A DNA stretch of 64,000 nt from an uncultured Alphaproteobacteria bacterium (lineage in GTDB: Bacteria; Pseudomonadota; Alphaproteobacteria; HIMB59; GCA-002718135), in the NCBI GenBank assembly GCA_902618015.1, contig CACMYX010000001.1, positions 124,001 to 188,000 of the forward strand. Direction: 5' to 3'. Below are positions 26,905 through 35,766 of the stretch, in pieces. The position numbers and the translations under genes are program-made. The first letter of the stretch is position 1, and each line of letters opens with the position of its first letter. The notes beneath the pieces were generated by a model that made no database searches, had not been told where the DNA came from, and worked only from the letters and a program-made list of their open reading frames with translations.

Positions 26905-27912
26905 TTATGTTCTGGTTGCAAGTTGTCTTCTGAGAACATCAATATAAACAGCCAAAATAATAATGGAACCAATCAAAACTTGTTGCCAGAAAACACTAAC
27001 ATTCATTAAATTTAGACCATTTCGGAGTATACCCATAATCATAACTCCAGCAAATACACCCAATACGGTTCCTCTGCCCCCAAAAAAGCTTGCTCCACCT
27101 ATAATGACTGCTGCAATCGCATCTAGTTCAGATTGTAAACCAGCATTTGGATAAGCAGAATTCGTTCTTCCAGCTAAAATTAAACCTCCAATACCAGCCA
27201 AGAAACCACAAAGAGTGTAAACTACAATTAAAATACGATCTACATTTATACCTGCTGCTCTTGCTGCTCCAGGGTTGCCACCAATCGCATAAATCCATTT
27301 ACCTATTCGTGTATGATTTAAAAATACCCAAAAAATAAAAAATATTACAATCATCAAAATTAAACTTGTAGGTATGTACTCTCTTGCCCCTTCTCCAAAA
27401 AATGCATCTAGCTTAATTTTACCATTTCCAATAACTCTTATCTGTTCAGCAAATCCTGTTATTGGCACACCGCCTGAAATTAGATTTCCAATTCCTCTAA
27501 AAATATAAAGAGTACCAAGTGTCATGATGAATGGATGAGGCATTCGAAGTAACGTAATGCCGATACCATTAAACATACCACACAAAAATCCAATTGCTGG
27601 TGCAACTAACATAACAACGTACCAAGGCATTCCTGCTTTAGAAGCAATAGCTAGTCCCATTAATGATAACATAATAATTGAACCGACTGATAAATCTATA
27701 CCTGCAGTTACAATGACCATAAAGACACCAAGTGCTAACATAGACTGCCAGGAAACTTGTTTAAAAATATTTGTTACATTTCTCCATGATAAAAACACAT
27801 CAGGTTGTAACAAATGCAAAACAGCAATCATTATTAGGATAAGTAATAAGATTCCATATCTTTCAAAAAAAGGAATAAGTCTAACAAATAAAGTTTCTTG
27901 ATTTTTATCCAT
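26905..27912 (-). CDS. CUT2 sugar ABC transporter permease (RbsC type)
   Basis: A 335-aa permease from the ATG at 27910-27912, which overlaps the ATPase stop as TAATG; a start eight codons earlier would run 24 bp into the ATPase gene and is less likely. RbsC blocks: TAGIDLSVGSIIMLSLMG, FIMTLGTLYIFRGIGN, GKWIYAIGGNPGAARAAGI and IAAVIIGGASFFGGRGTVLGV. About eight to ten hydrophobic segments. It belongs with the binding protein at 25901 and the ATPase at 27912. Confidence 0.95.
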   Translation of the reverse strand: MDKNQETLFVRLIPFFERYGILLLILIMIAVLHLLQPDVFLSWRNVTNIFKQVSWQSMLALGVFMVIVTAGIDLSVGSIIMLSLMGLAIASKAGMPWYVVMLVAPAIGFLCGMFNGIGITLLRMPHPFIMTLGTLYIFRGIGNLISGGVPITGFAEQIRVIGNGKIKLDAFFGEGAREYIPTSLILMIVIFFIFWVFLNHTRIGKWIYAIGGNPGAARAAGINVDRILIVVYTLCGFLAGIGGLILAGRTNSAYPNAGLQSELDAIAAVIIGGASFFGGRGTVLGVFAGVMIMGILRNGLNLMNVSVFWQQVLIGSIIILAVYIDVLRRQLATRT

Positions 27913-28658
27913 TAATCTTTTTTCCCCATGATCCATCCAATTACTTCGTCTCTTGAAGTGTTTTTTAATTCTGATTCAGCAAAATTTGTTCCTTGAAAAA
28001 GTGCCATTACGCGATCACAAACAGTAAAAATATCATCCATTCGATGGCTAATTACTATTACACTAACACCTAACTTTTTAAGATTTAAAATTAAATCTAG
28101 AACCTTTCCAACTTCCTTTACAGCAAGTGCAGCTGTTGGTTCATCCATCAATACAATTTTTGCATTAAAAGCTGTAGCTCTAGCAATTGCTACTGCTTGT
28201 CTTTGTCCACCTGATAATTCTTCAACCTTTTGATCAGCACTCTTTACGTTTATTTTTAGTTTTGCAAGATGTTCTTCGGTTAACTGTTTTCTTTTTTTAT
28301 GATCCAAAAAATTGAAAGGACCAACTTTTCTTGTAGGCTCTCTTCCTAAAAAAATATTATCACCAATAGGGAGATTCCCAGCAAGTGCTAAATCTTGATA
28401 AACCATTTCTAAGCCCAAATTTTGAGAGTCTCTGGGACTATTTAAAGTAACTTTTTCTTTATCAAAAAAAAGTGAGCCTTCACTTGGCTTATATAATCCC
28501 GATAAAACTTTCATTAATGTAGATTTCCCAGCACCGTTATCACCGACGACACCTAGAACCTCACCTTTATTTAAATGAAGATCTACATTTTGAAGGGCTG
28601 TAATAGTGCCAAAAAATTTTGAAACTGATTTAGCTTCGAGTACTAAGTTATCTGACAT
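27912..28658 (-). CDS. CUT2 sugar ABC transporter ATP-binding protein, single-domain
   Basis: A 248-aa ATPase with Walker A GDNGAGKST, MVYQDLALAGNL, signature LSGGQRQAVAIAR, Walker B IVLMDEPTAALA and H-loop ISHRMDDIF. Single nucleotide-binding domain, FrcA-like. Unlike the other two CUT2 operons here, the ATPase gene comes first, then permease, then binding protein. It starts 20 bp after the stop of the 2-hydroxyacid dehydrogenase gene, so it may be co-transcribed with iolD and that dehydrogenase. Confidence 0.95.
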   Translation of the reverse strand: MSDNLVLEAKSVSKFFGTITALQNVDLHLNKGEVLGVVGDNGAGKSTLMKVLSGLYKPSEGSLFFDKEKVTLNSPRDSQNLGLEMVYQDLALAGNLPIGDNIFLGREPTRKVGPFNFLDHKKRKQLTEEHLAKLKINVKSADQKVEELSGGQRQAVAIARATAFNAKIVLMDEPTAALAVKEVGKVLDLILNLKKLGVSVIVISHRMDDIFTVCDRVMALFQGTNFAESELKNTSRDEVIGWIMGKKD

Positions 28659-28678
28659 AATGCATTTTTAAATAATTT

Positions 28679-29707
28679 TTAATTAATATCAACTGGTTTT
28701 GAACGTAAATATTTAACAGTTTCTCTTTCAGCTTTTTTGCATAATTTAGGAGGTAAGCCTTTTGAAATAAGTTTTAAATCTTGAATTACTAATTCACCCA
28801 TCTCTTTAAAAGCACTATCTAATGCGCCGGCTCTGTGTGGAGAAAAAATTACATTTTTGAGTTTTCTTAATTTATGATTTTTAGGAAATGGTTCTTGTGG
28901 AAAAACATCAATAGCAGCAAACACATTTCTATTTTTTAAAAAATTAAAAAAATCATCAAAATTTATTATGGCTGCTCTGCTCATTAATACAAAGACTGAT
29001 CCATCTTTTATTAATTTAAGTTTAGAAGAATTAATCATAGATTCATTAGAGGAAGTAATGGAAGCTAATACATAAATTATATCAGCATTTTTGAGTAACG
29101 AATTTAAACTAGTAGACTTAACATCAAATTTTTCGATTTCTTTATTGGGAATCCAAGGATCGTAGGCAATGATGTTATTAGAGAATGCTTTTAGTATAGG
29201 AGTAAGTGATTTAGCTAAATCTCCAAAACCAATCAGACCAAATGTTTTATTTTTTATTAAAAAATTATTATGACTTATTGCACCACCATATTTTTCTTTT
29301 TTTAAGATAAAGTCTGAGTGAGCAATATGAATACTTCTGGCTATAGATAAAGTAAGACCTATTGCCATTTCAGCAACAGGTTGAGCAAAAACAGGAGATG
29401 TTGCTAAAACATGTATTCCTTTTTTAAAACAATAATCGTAATCCATATTGTCCATAAAGTTGCTCTCAACATTAAATATTGCTTTAAGCTTTTTTGATTT
29501 AGAAATTAAAGATGAAGGTAAATTGGGTTGCCCAAAAATATAATCTGCCTTTGGTAAGTTTTTTTCATAAAAATTATTTTTATTTTTATTTGGAGCAGTA
29601 ATGAGTTTAAAATTTTTTTTTAAATAGTTTAGATTTTCTTTAGAAAAAAGTAGATCCATTGTTCTTGGATATGGATCTAATAAAATTATTGGCTTGTTTT
29701 GATTCAT
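28679..29707 (-). CDS. D-isomer-specific 2-hydroxyacid dehydrogenase family protein
   Basis: A 342-aa NAD(P)-dependent dehydrogenase. The nucleotide-binding motif is GLIGFGDLAKSL (third Gly of GxGxxG replaced by Ala), followed by AYDPW. Catalytic residues are seen as Arg in LMSRAAII, Glu in FPQEPFP and His in FSPHRAGAL. It probably reduces or oxidises a 2-keto/2-hydroxy acid formed in cyclitol or sugar breakdown; it lies between iolD and a CUT2 ATPase on the same strand. Substrate unknown. It is only distantly related to the family member at 31684. Confidence 0.88.
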   Translation of the reverse strand: MNQNKPIILLDPYPRTMDLLFSKENLNYLKKNFKLITAPNKNKNNFYEKNLPKADYIFGQPNLPSSLISKSKKLKAIFNVESNFMDNMDYDYCFKKGIHVLATSPVFAQPVAEMAIGLTLSIARSIHIAHSDFILKKEKYGGAISHNNFLIKNKTFGLIGFGDLAKSLTPILKAFSNNIIAYDPWIPNKEIEKFDVKSTSLNSLLKNADIIYVLASITSSNESMINSSKLKLIKDGSVFVLMSRAAIINFDDFFNFLKNRNVFAAIDVFPQEPFPKNHKLRKLKNVIFSPHRAGALDSAFKEMGELVIQDLKLISKGLPPKLCKKAERETVKYLRSKPVDIN

Positions 29708-29738
29708 ACAAATTTAATTATTAGAAAAAAACTTTACT

Positions 29739-31583
29739 TTATACGCCTTTACGTTGTTTAATTTTTCCTTCTAAAAATTCATTAAGAGCTGATTTCTTAC
29801 CTTTGGTATTATCAACCTGAAGAGTTGGACTTTCCCAAAAAGCTGTACCTTCTAACCATTCATACCCATCTGTTTTCATTGAAATGACATAGGTTTTGTC
29901 TGATTCTTTTGCTCTCTTAAAAGCAGCCTCTAACTCTGAAATAGATTTAACAGTTTCACCATTTGCCCCCATACTTTTTGCGTGAGCTTCAAAATCCACA
30001 AACTGTAAATTTGAAGCTCTAGCAGCATTGAGATTACAAAGATATTCATTTCCACCTTTTGCTAACTGCAATCTATTAATGACCATGTGACCACCATTAT
30101 CACAAACAACTATGATTAATTTTTTATCATACAAAACAGAACTATAGATATCGCTATTTTGTAATAGGTATGAACCATCTCCTACAAATACAATTACATC
30201 TTGATCAGGTTTAGCCATTTTAATTCCGAGCGCACCCGATATTTCATAACTCATGCAACTAAATCCCCATTCAGTTTCAAAGGTATTTAGTTCTTTAGGT
30301 TTCCATATTTGAACCACTTCACCTACTAGTCCTCCTGCTGCAGTTACAACAATATCTGATGGATCTGAATTTCTATAAACTGCTCCTACTGCATGAGCAT
30401 AAGATGGCAGTTCTTGGTTTGTTGGCCCACTCTCTTTAGCAACATACTCATCCCATTTATTTCTTTCCTCAATAGAACGCTGGTACCAAATATCTGGTGC
30501 TTTCCAATCTCCTAATGCTTTTGATAATTCTTGAAGTCCAATTTTTGCATCACTTACAACAGGAGTTGCGCGATGTTTTGTAGTGTCAAATCGAGAAGTA
30601 TTTATTGATACAAGTTGAAAATTTTCATTTTCAAAATTAGTCCAAGAGCCAGTTGTGAAATCTCCTAATTTTGTTCCTACAGCTAGTGCTAAATCTGTAT
30701 CAGTAGCAAGGTTATTAGATGAACCCTCTCCTAAACATCCAATTGCACTTATATAATAGGGATCGTCTTTATTCATACATCCAATTCCCATTACAGTTGC
30801 AGTTACAGGAATATTATGTTTCTTTGCAAAAGCAGATATTTCCTCCTCTGCTTCTGAATATAAAACACCTCCTCCAGAAATAATAATAGGTTGTTTTGAT
30901 TTTTTAAATTTATCAGCTGCTTTTTGTATTTGATTTGGATCTGGGTGAATTCTTCTTATTTGATGAATTTTTTCTTCAAAAAAAATTTCTGGATAATCAA
31001 AAGCTTCTCCTTGCACATCTTGTGACATTGATATTACTGCAGGTCCACAATCTGCAGGATCAAGCATCACATTAATTGCTTGAGGTAAAGAAGTTAAAAT
31101 TTGTTCAGGTCTAGTAATTCTATCAAAATATCTTGATACAGATTTAAATGAATCATTTTGAGTTTCTGATGGAGAGTTAAAATGTTCAACTTGTTGTAAA
31201 ACTGGGTCTGGAAAGCGACTAGAAAATGTATCACCAGGTAAAAGTAAAATTGGAAGTCTGTTGCTTAATGCAACTGCTGCTGCAGTAACCATGTTAGTTG
31301 CACCTGGTCCTACTGATGAAGTTGCAACAAATATTTGTTTTCTTCTTTTTGCGCGAGCATACGCAATACCTGTTAATGCCATATTTTGCTCATGATGGCC
31401 TCTATATCCTGGAAGTTCATTTTGATATTCTTCCATTGCCTGTCCAATACAAGCTACATTTCCATGACCATAAATACCGAAAGCACCTGGAAAAAGTGGT
31501 TCTTTTTTTCCGTTAATTAAAATTTTTTGCATTGTTAGATACTTAATTAATGCATGTGAACATGACATTCTAACTGTTTTCAT
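29739..31583 (-). CDS. iolD: 3D-(3,5/4)-trihydroxycyclohexane-1,2-dione hydrolase (IolD)
   Basis: ThDP-dependent ring-opening hydrolase of myo-inositol catabolism, converting the trihydroxycyclohexane-dione to 5-deoxy-glucuronate. The N-terminal domain shows GIYGHGNVACIGQA, YRGHHEQNMALTGIAYA (ThDP-activating Glu) and TSSVGPGATNMVTAAA, LLPGDTFSSRFPDPVLQQ, which are IolD-specific. The C-terminal ThDP site is GDGSYLLQNSDIYS...NGG. From the ATG at 31581-31583 (AAAGGA ribosome site upstream) it is 614 aa, normal for IolD; a start five codons earlier is less likely. No other clear iol genes (iolB, iolC, iolE) are in the window, though Gfo/Idh enzymes could serve as IolG. Confidence 0.92.
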   Translation of the reverse strand: MKTVRMSCSHALIKYLTMQKILINGKKEPLFPGAFGIYGHGNVACIGQAMEEYQNELPGYRGHHEQNMALTGIAYARAKRRKQIFVATSSVGPGATNMVTAAAVALSNRLPILLLPGDTFSSRFPDPVLQQVEHFNSPSETQNDSFKSVSRYFDRITRPEQILTSLPQAINVMLDPADCGPAVISMSQDVQGEAFDYPEIFFEEKIHQIRRIHPDPNQIQKAADKFKKSKQPIIISGGGVLYSEAEEEISAFAKKHNIPVTATVMGIGCMNKDDPYYISAIGCLGEGSSNNLATDTDLALAVGTKLGDFTTGSWTNFENENFQLVSINTSRFDTTKHRATPVVSDAKIGLQELSKALGDWKAPDIWYQRSIEERNKWDEYVAKESGPTNQELPSYAHAVGAVYRNSDPSDIVVTAAGGLVGEVVQIWKPKELNTFETEWGFSCMSYEISGALGIKMAKPDQDVIVFVGDGSYLLQNSDIYSSVLYDKKLIIVVCDNGGHMVINRLQLAKGGNEYLCNLNAARASNLQFVDFEAHAKSMGANGETVKSISELEAAFKRAKESDKTYVISMKTDGYEWLEGTAFWESPTLQVDNTKGKKSALNEFLEGKIKQRKGV

Positions 31584-31683
31584 ATGTTCCTTTCCCAAAA
31601 AAAATAGATACTATTATAATAAAAAAATAATTTAAAGAGTTAAACAATTTATTTTTTTAATATTTTAGAATATAAAAATATTC

Positions 31684-32649
31684 ATGAAAGTTGGAGTTGT
31701 CGGTGATATTCATCCTGATGGATATGAAATATTTCATAAAAATAATATAGAGTACGTAATAGCAAATAATACTGAAGAAGAATATCTTATAGAGAAACTT
31801 AGAGACGTTGATGGTATTGTTGTGAGAACCGCTAAATTAAGTAAAAATATTCTTTCAAAAGCTTTGAATTTAAAAATAGTTTCTAGACATGGAGTTGGTT
31901 ATGACAATGTCGACACCGAATTTTTAAATAAACACAAGATTGCTTTATCAATAACAGGAAATGCAAATGCTACTAGTGTTGCAGAACATGTAATGACAAT
32001 GATGCTTTGCCTAACAAAAAATATTTTTGAATCAGACAAGTTGGTAAAATTAGGTAAATTTCAAGAAAAAGGTAACCTACCTAATTATTTCGAACTCTAT
32101 AATAAAAAAATTTTAATTCTTGGATTTGGTCGAATTGGAAGAGCATTAGCAAAAAGATGTTTAGGTTTCGAAATGAAAGTTTACGTTCATGATCCATTTC
32201 TTTCAGTACAAGAAATAAAAAAACAAAACTGTATTCCAATTAATGAAGAAGAGGGTTTTAAAATTGCTGATTATATAAGTATTCATTTACCCTTGAATTC
32301 AGAAACCAAAAATTTAATTTCTTTTGATCAATTTAAAATATTTAAATCAAATTTAATTTTAATTAATACAGCTAGAGGAGGTATAATTAATGAAGATGCT
32401 TTATATGATGCTTTAAAAAATAAAAAAATTTTTGGAGCTGGTGTTGATGTATTTGAAAAAGAACCACCAATAGAAAATCATAAACTATTTTCATTAAATA
32501 ATACTTTATTAACACCGCATAATGCTGCTTTAACTCTAGAATGTAGAAAAAGGATGTCTATAGAATCGTGTGAAAATATTTTTGATTTTTTAACTAAAAG
32601 TAAAAATTTAAACAAAAATAATATTATAAATCTTAAATTTGTAAGTTAG
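31684..32649 (+). CDS. D-2-hydroxyacid dehydrogenase, phosphoglycerate-dehydrogenase-like
   Basis: A 321-aa NAD-dependent dehydrogenase with Rossmann motif ILGFGRIGRALAKR, catalytic Arg in NTARGGIINEDAL, Glu in FEKEPP and His in TPHNAALT. It lacks the C-terminal ACT/ASB regulatory domains of full SerA, so a role in hydroxypyruvate/glycerate or another 2-hydroxyacid reaction is more likely than serine synthesis. It is the only plus-strand gene in this block, divergent from iolD across about 100 bp, and converges with the Rieske-like gene. Confidence 0.88.
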   Translation: MKVGVVGDIHPDGYEIFHKNNIEYVIANNTEEEYLIEKLRDVDGIVVRTAKLSKNILSKALNLKIVSRHGVGYDNVDTEFLNKHKIALSITGNANATSVAEHVMTMMLCLTKNIFESDKLVKLGKFQEKGNLPNYFELYNKKILILGFGRIGRALAKRCLGFEMKVYVHDPFLSVQEIKKQNCIPINEEEGFKIADYISIHLPLNSETKNLISFDQFKIFKSNLILINTARGGIINEDALYDALKNKKIFGAGVDVFEKEPPIENHKLFSLNNTLLTPHNAALTLECRKRMSIESCENIFDFLTKSKNLNKNNIINLKFVS

Positions 32650-32966
32650 ATATTTAAGTAAATATTTCCATCTTCTTCTGAGATATCAAAGATCTTAAGG
32701 CCATCTAATTCGGGATCGCTAATACAATCACCAGAAACGATACTATAAGTATTGCCACATCCTACACACTCTAATTCTTCTCCTTCAATTTCAGATTCAC
32801 TCAAAGGTGCTTTCTCATCGCAATTACAGTTTCCCTGCGTGCAAAAAAATCCTGGTTCTAAATGATAAACTGCGTAATTAACATCATCATGTTCAAAACT
32901 CTCAACAGTTCCAACTTCGATATCATCAGTTTCACCAACTAGTATTGGATCAATTTCATCATTCAT
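32646..32966 (-). CDS. Rieske-fold-like small protein with four-cysteine cluster site (MocE-like)
   Basis: A 106-aa acidic soluble protein. The order of blocks resembles small Rieske ferredoxins such as MocE: YAVYHLEPGFFCT, then NCNC at 46-49, PLSESEIEG, ECVGCGNTYSIVSGD at 66-80, and a final DGNIYLNI strand. In a true Rieske site the ligands are C-x-H and C-x-x-H; here they read C47-x-C49 and C67-x-x-C70, so both histidines are cysteines. C42 and C81 are extra. It could hold a four-Cys [2Fe-2S] cluster or a zinc/iron ion. A ferredoxin role for the three MocD-like oxygenases is inferred. Confidence 0.72.
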   Translation of the reverse strand: MNDEIDPILVGETDDIEVGTVESFEHDDVNYAVYHLEPGFFCTQGNCNCDEKAPLSESEIEGEELECVGCGNTYSIVSGDCISDPELDGLKIFDISEEDGNIYLNI

Positions 32967-33026
32967 AAAAAATTTGTAAAATAAAATTGAGTTAGAATAA
33001 ATATTTTTTTTTAGAAAATTGTTAAT

Positions 33027-34181
33027 TTATCTGAATTTTAGATTTTTTCTTGTTAGTTCTTTTACGTTAGAAACTCCCATTAATTTCATATCTCTTTCAA
33101 TTTCATTTCGTAAATTAGATAAGCTTTTTTCAACCCCTTTTTGACCTCCTGCAGCTAAAGCATACAGATACATTCGTCCTCCAGAACATGCTTTTGCGCC
33201 AAGGGATAATGCTTTCAAAACATGAGTACCTCTTCTGATCCCTCCTTCACATATTACATCTATTTTATCTCCAACAGCATCAACAATTTCAGCTAATTGA
33301 TCAAACGGTGATCTTGATCCGTCTAACTGTCGTCCTCCATGATTTGAAACCATTATGGCTGAAGCTCCAACATCAACTGCTTTTTTTGCATCTTCCACTG
33401 ACATAACTCCTTTAATTGCAAATTGGCGGCCCCACTCTTTATTAATATTTTCAACATCTTTCCAACTCATCGAATTATCAAGCATCTTTGTGAAATAATC
33501 ACCAATTGTAGTCATTACGGTTGTACCTTCACTAATATGATCTTTTAAATTACTTAATTCCCATTTAGGTTTTGTAAAATAATCTATTGCCCACTTTGGA
33601 TGCAGCATAAAACTTAAAACACTATTAAGTTTTAGTTTCATTGGAATAGTGAAACCAGTATACAAATCTCTTTCACGATTTCCACCAACAGCAGTATCAA
33701 CTGTAACTGCCATTGCTTCAAAATTAGATTCTTTGCACCTTTCTATAAGAGCTTTGTTTAGTCCTTTGTCTTTATGAACATAAAGCTGAAATAGTTTTGG
33801 CGTTTTAACTAAATTAGATATCTCTTCTATACTTGCAGTGCCTAGTGAAGAAATTCCAAACATGGTTCCAAATTTTTCAGCAGCTTTTGCAACTCCAATC
33901 TCACCTTCATGATGAAATAATCTCTGAAGAGCAGTTGGAGCACAATACAATGGCATGTCTAATTTCTGCCCCATCACAGTCGTTGACATATCTACTTTAT
34001 CGACACCACTTAAAACATTTGGAATTAAATCACATTCTTCATAGGCATCGGTATTTCTTTTATAAGTTATTTCGTCATCAGCAGCGCCATCAATATAATG
34101 AAAGATTGGGCTTGGAAGTCTTTTTTTTGCTAAATTTCTAAAGTCTTTTACATTATGACAATTATTGATACTTCCAATCAT
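33027..34181 (-). CDS. FMN-dependent alpha-hydroxy-acid dehydrogenase (L-lactate dehydrogenase LldD type)
   Basis: A 384-aa TIM-barrel flavoprotein. Family signatures: FHYIDGAADDEIT, CAPTALQRLFHHEGE, QLYVHKDK, AVTVDT, the active-site VSNHGGRQLDG (catalytic His and Arg), and VICEGGIRRGTHVLKAL, GGRMYLYALAAGG. It oxidises an L-2-hydroxy acid, most simply L-lactate to pyruvate. It is the last gene of the eight-gene operon and its start overlaps the FAH gene stop (TAATG). In the L-fucose-type pathway the FAH hydrolase releases L-lactate plus pyruvate, so lactate oxidation fits. Glycolate or another hydroxy acid remains possible. Confidence 0.9.
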   Translation of the reverse strand: MIGSINNCHNVKDFRNLAKKRLPSPIFHYIDGAADDEITYKRNTDAYEECDLIPNVLSGVDKVDMSTTVMGQKLDMPLYCAPTALQRLFHHEGEIGVAKAAEKFGTMFGISSLGTASIEEISNLVKTPKLFQLYVHKDKGLNKALIERCKESNFEAMAVTVDTAVGGNRERDLYTGFTIPMKLKLNSVLSFMLHPKWAIDYFTKPKWELSNLKDHISEGTTVMTTIGDYFTKMLDNSMSWKDVENINKEWGRQFAIKGVMSVEDAKKAVDVGASAIMVSNHGGRQLDGSRSPFDQLAEIVDAVGDKIDVICEGGIRRGTHVLKALSLGAKACSGGRMYLYALAAGGQKGVEKSLSNLRNEIERDMKLMGVSNVKELTRKNLKFR

Positions 34182-35029
34182 TAAGCTTGAATTGTTTTTT
34201 GTGTTTGTTCTCCTAAACCTTCAATTCCCAATTTCATTACATCACCAGCTTTTAAAAATACTTTAGGGTTCATGCCCATACCAACACCTGGAGGTGTTCC
34301 AGTAGAGATAATATCTCCTGGTTGTAATGACATAAATTGACTTAAATAACTAATTAGAAAATTGACACCATAGACCATCGTATTTGTAGAGCCGTCTTGC
34401 ATTTTTTTTCCATTAACCTCTAGCCACATTTTAAGATTTTGCGGATCAGGTACTTCATCTGTTGTTACTAAATAAGGCCCAATTGGTCCAAATGTATCAC
34501 ATGATTTACCTTTTACCCATTGACCAGAGTGCTCAATCTGAAATTCTCTCTCACTTAGATCATTAATTACACAGTATCCAGCTATGTGAGATTGTGATTC
34601 ACTCTCAGAAATATACTTTGCTTCTTTTCCAATAATAACACCTAGCTCAACCTCCCAGTCAGTTTTAACTGATTTTTTTGGAATCTCCACATTATCATTT
34701 GGTCCAATCACTGAACTAGTTGCTTTTGCAAAAATAATAGGTTCAGGAGGTACCTTCTGACCCGTTTCTTCAGCATGATCGGAATAATTAAGACCTATAC
34801 AAATAATTTTACCAATACTTTCTTTAGAAACACATGGTGCTATACCATCATGATTTTCAACAATTGGTAATGAATTAAGATCAGCTAATTTTACTTCATT
34901 TAGTCTTTCAATAGTTACATTTTTGTTATCCCAATCATTTACTAAAGAAGAAGCATCACGTATATTTTCTTCAGCGTCCAAAATTCCTGGTTTAACATCT
35001 TGACCAATTCTATATCTTAAAGTTTTCAT
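34181..35029 (-). CDS. Fumarylacetoacetate hydrolase family protein (2,4-diketo-3-deoxy-L-fuconate hydrolase type)
   Basis: A 282-aa FAH-fold C-C hydrolase. Metal ligands appear in DWEVELGVIIGKEA and VINDLSEREFQIE, with GKSCDTFGPIGPYLV and ISTGTPPGVGMGM as conserved loops. The ATG at 35027-35029 overlaps the SDR stop as TAATG and is preferred to an in-frame start four codons earlier. Its operon with a FucD-type dehydratase and an SDR points to cleavage of 2,4-diketo-3-deoxy-fuconate into pyruvate and L-lactate; homologues are often labelled ureidoglycolate lyase, an alternative I consider less likely here. Confidence 0.88.
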   Translation of the reverse strand: MKTLRYRIGQDVKPGILDAEENIRDASSLVNDWDNKNVTIERLNEVKLADLNSLPIVENHDGIAPCVSKESIGKIICIGLNYSDHAEETGQKVPPEPIIFAKATSSVIGPNDNVEIPKKSVKTDWEVELGVIIGKEAKYISESESQSHIAGYCVINDLSEREFQIEHSGQWVKGKSCDTFGPIGPYLVTTDEVPDPQNLKMWLEVNGKKMQDGSTNTMVYGVNFLISYLSQFMSLQPGDIISTGTPPGVGMGMNPKVFLKAGDVMKLGIEGLGEQTQKTIQA

Positions 35030-35766
35030 TATAAAGTCCACCCTCCATCAATTAAATTTAGTGTTCCTGTTACAAAATCTGATTCATCACTTGCTAAATA
35101 AGTTGCAAGTGAAGCAATTTCTTCTGGTTGAGCTAATCTTCCCATAGCTTGTCTAGCAATAAAATCCTTTCGAGCTTGTTTTGGATCATTAGCCATATTC
35201 ACCCGACCTTCCCAAGATGGCGTTTCTACTGTTCCAGGAAGTATTGCATTACAACGAATTCCATTTTTTACGTAATCTGCTGCAAGAGCTTTAACAAAAC
35301 CATTTAGTGCTGCTTTTGTTGTACCATAAATAAATCTATTAGGAGCACCTTTTACATTTGAGGCTGCAGAAGATACAATAATTATATTTCCTTTTCCTTT
35401 ATCTAACATTTTAGGTACTAGATTATAACTCATGAGATAGGCTGAATATACATTTACATTAACAGATCGTTGAAATTCTGTATCATCACATTCCAATAAT
35501 GTTCCGTGATGAACAAAACCAACAGCATGAAAGAGAACATCAACAGTTTCAATGCTAGCACAAAAATCTTCAACTGCATTTTTATTTGTAGCATCTAGTT
35601 TTTGAGTTTTGATAGAATTATTTTCTTTATTTAATTCAGTCAGTTTTTCTTCATTAATATCAGTTGCAATGACAGAAGCCCCTTCTTTTGCAAACATCAT
35701 TGCAGTTGCTCTACCAATCCCTTGTGCTGCTGCAGTTACAATTATTTTTTTATCTTTTAGTCTCAT
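35029..35766 (-). CDS. Short-chain dehydrogenase, 2-keto-3-deoxy-L-fuconate dehydrogenase type
   Basis: A 245-aa classical SDR. The cofactor motif is TAAAQGIGRATA near residue 11, catalytic Ser in VSSAASN and YGTTK (Tyr and Lys) near residue 150; IRCNAILPGTVETP and DESDFVTGTLNLIDGGW complete the family. The close pattern of AAAQGIGRA, VLFHAVGFVHHGT and KGAPNRFIYG resembles 2-keto-3-deoxy-L-fuconate dehydrogenase and its BDH2/DHRS6 relatives. It overlaps the FucD stop (ATGA) and the FAH start (TAATG), a compact three-gene cassette of the oxidative L-fucose pathway. Confidence 0.87.
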   Translation of the reverse strand: MRLKDKKIIVTAAAQGIGRATAMMFAKEGASVIATDINEEKLTELNKENNSIKTQKLDATNKNAVEDFCASIETVDVLFHAVGFVHHGTLLECDDTEFQRSVNVNVYSAYLMSYNLVPKMLDKGKGNIIIVSSAASNVKGAPNRFIYGTTKAALNGFVKALAADYVKNGIRCNAILPGTVETPSWEGRVNMANDPKQARKDFIARQAMGRLAQPEEIASLATYLASDESDFVTGTLNLIDGGWTL

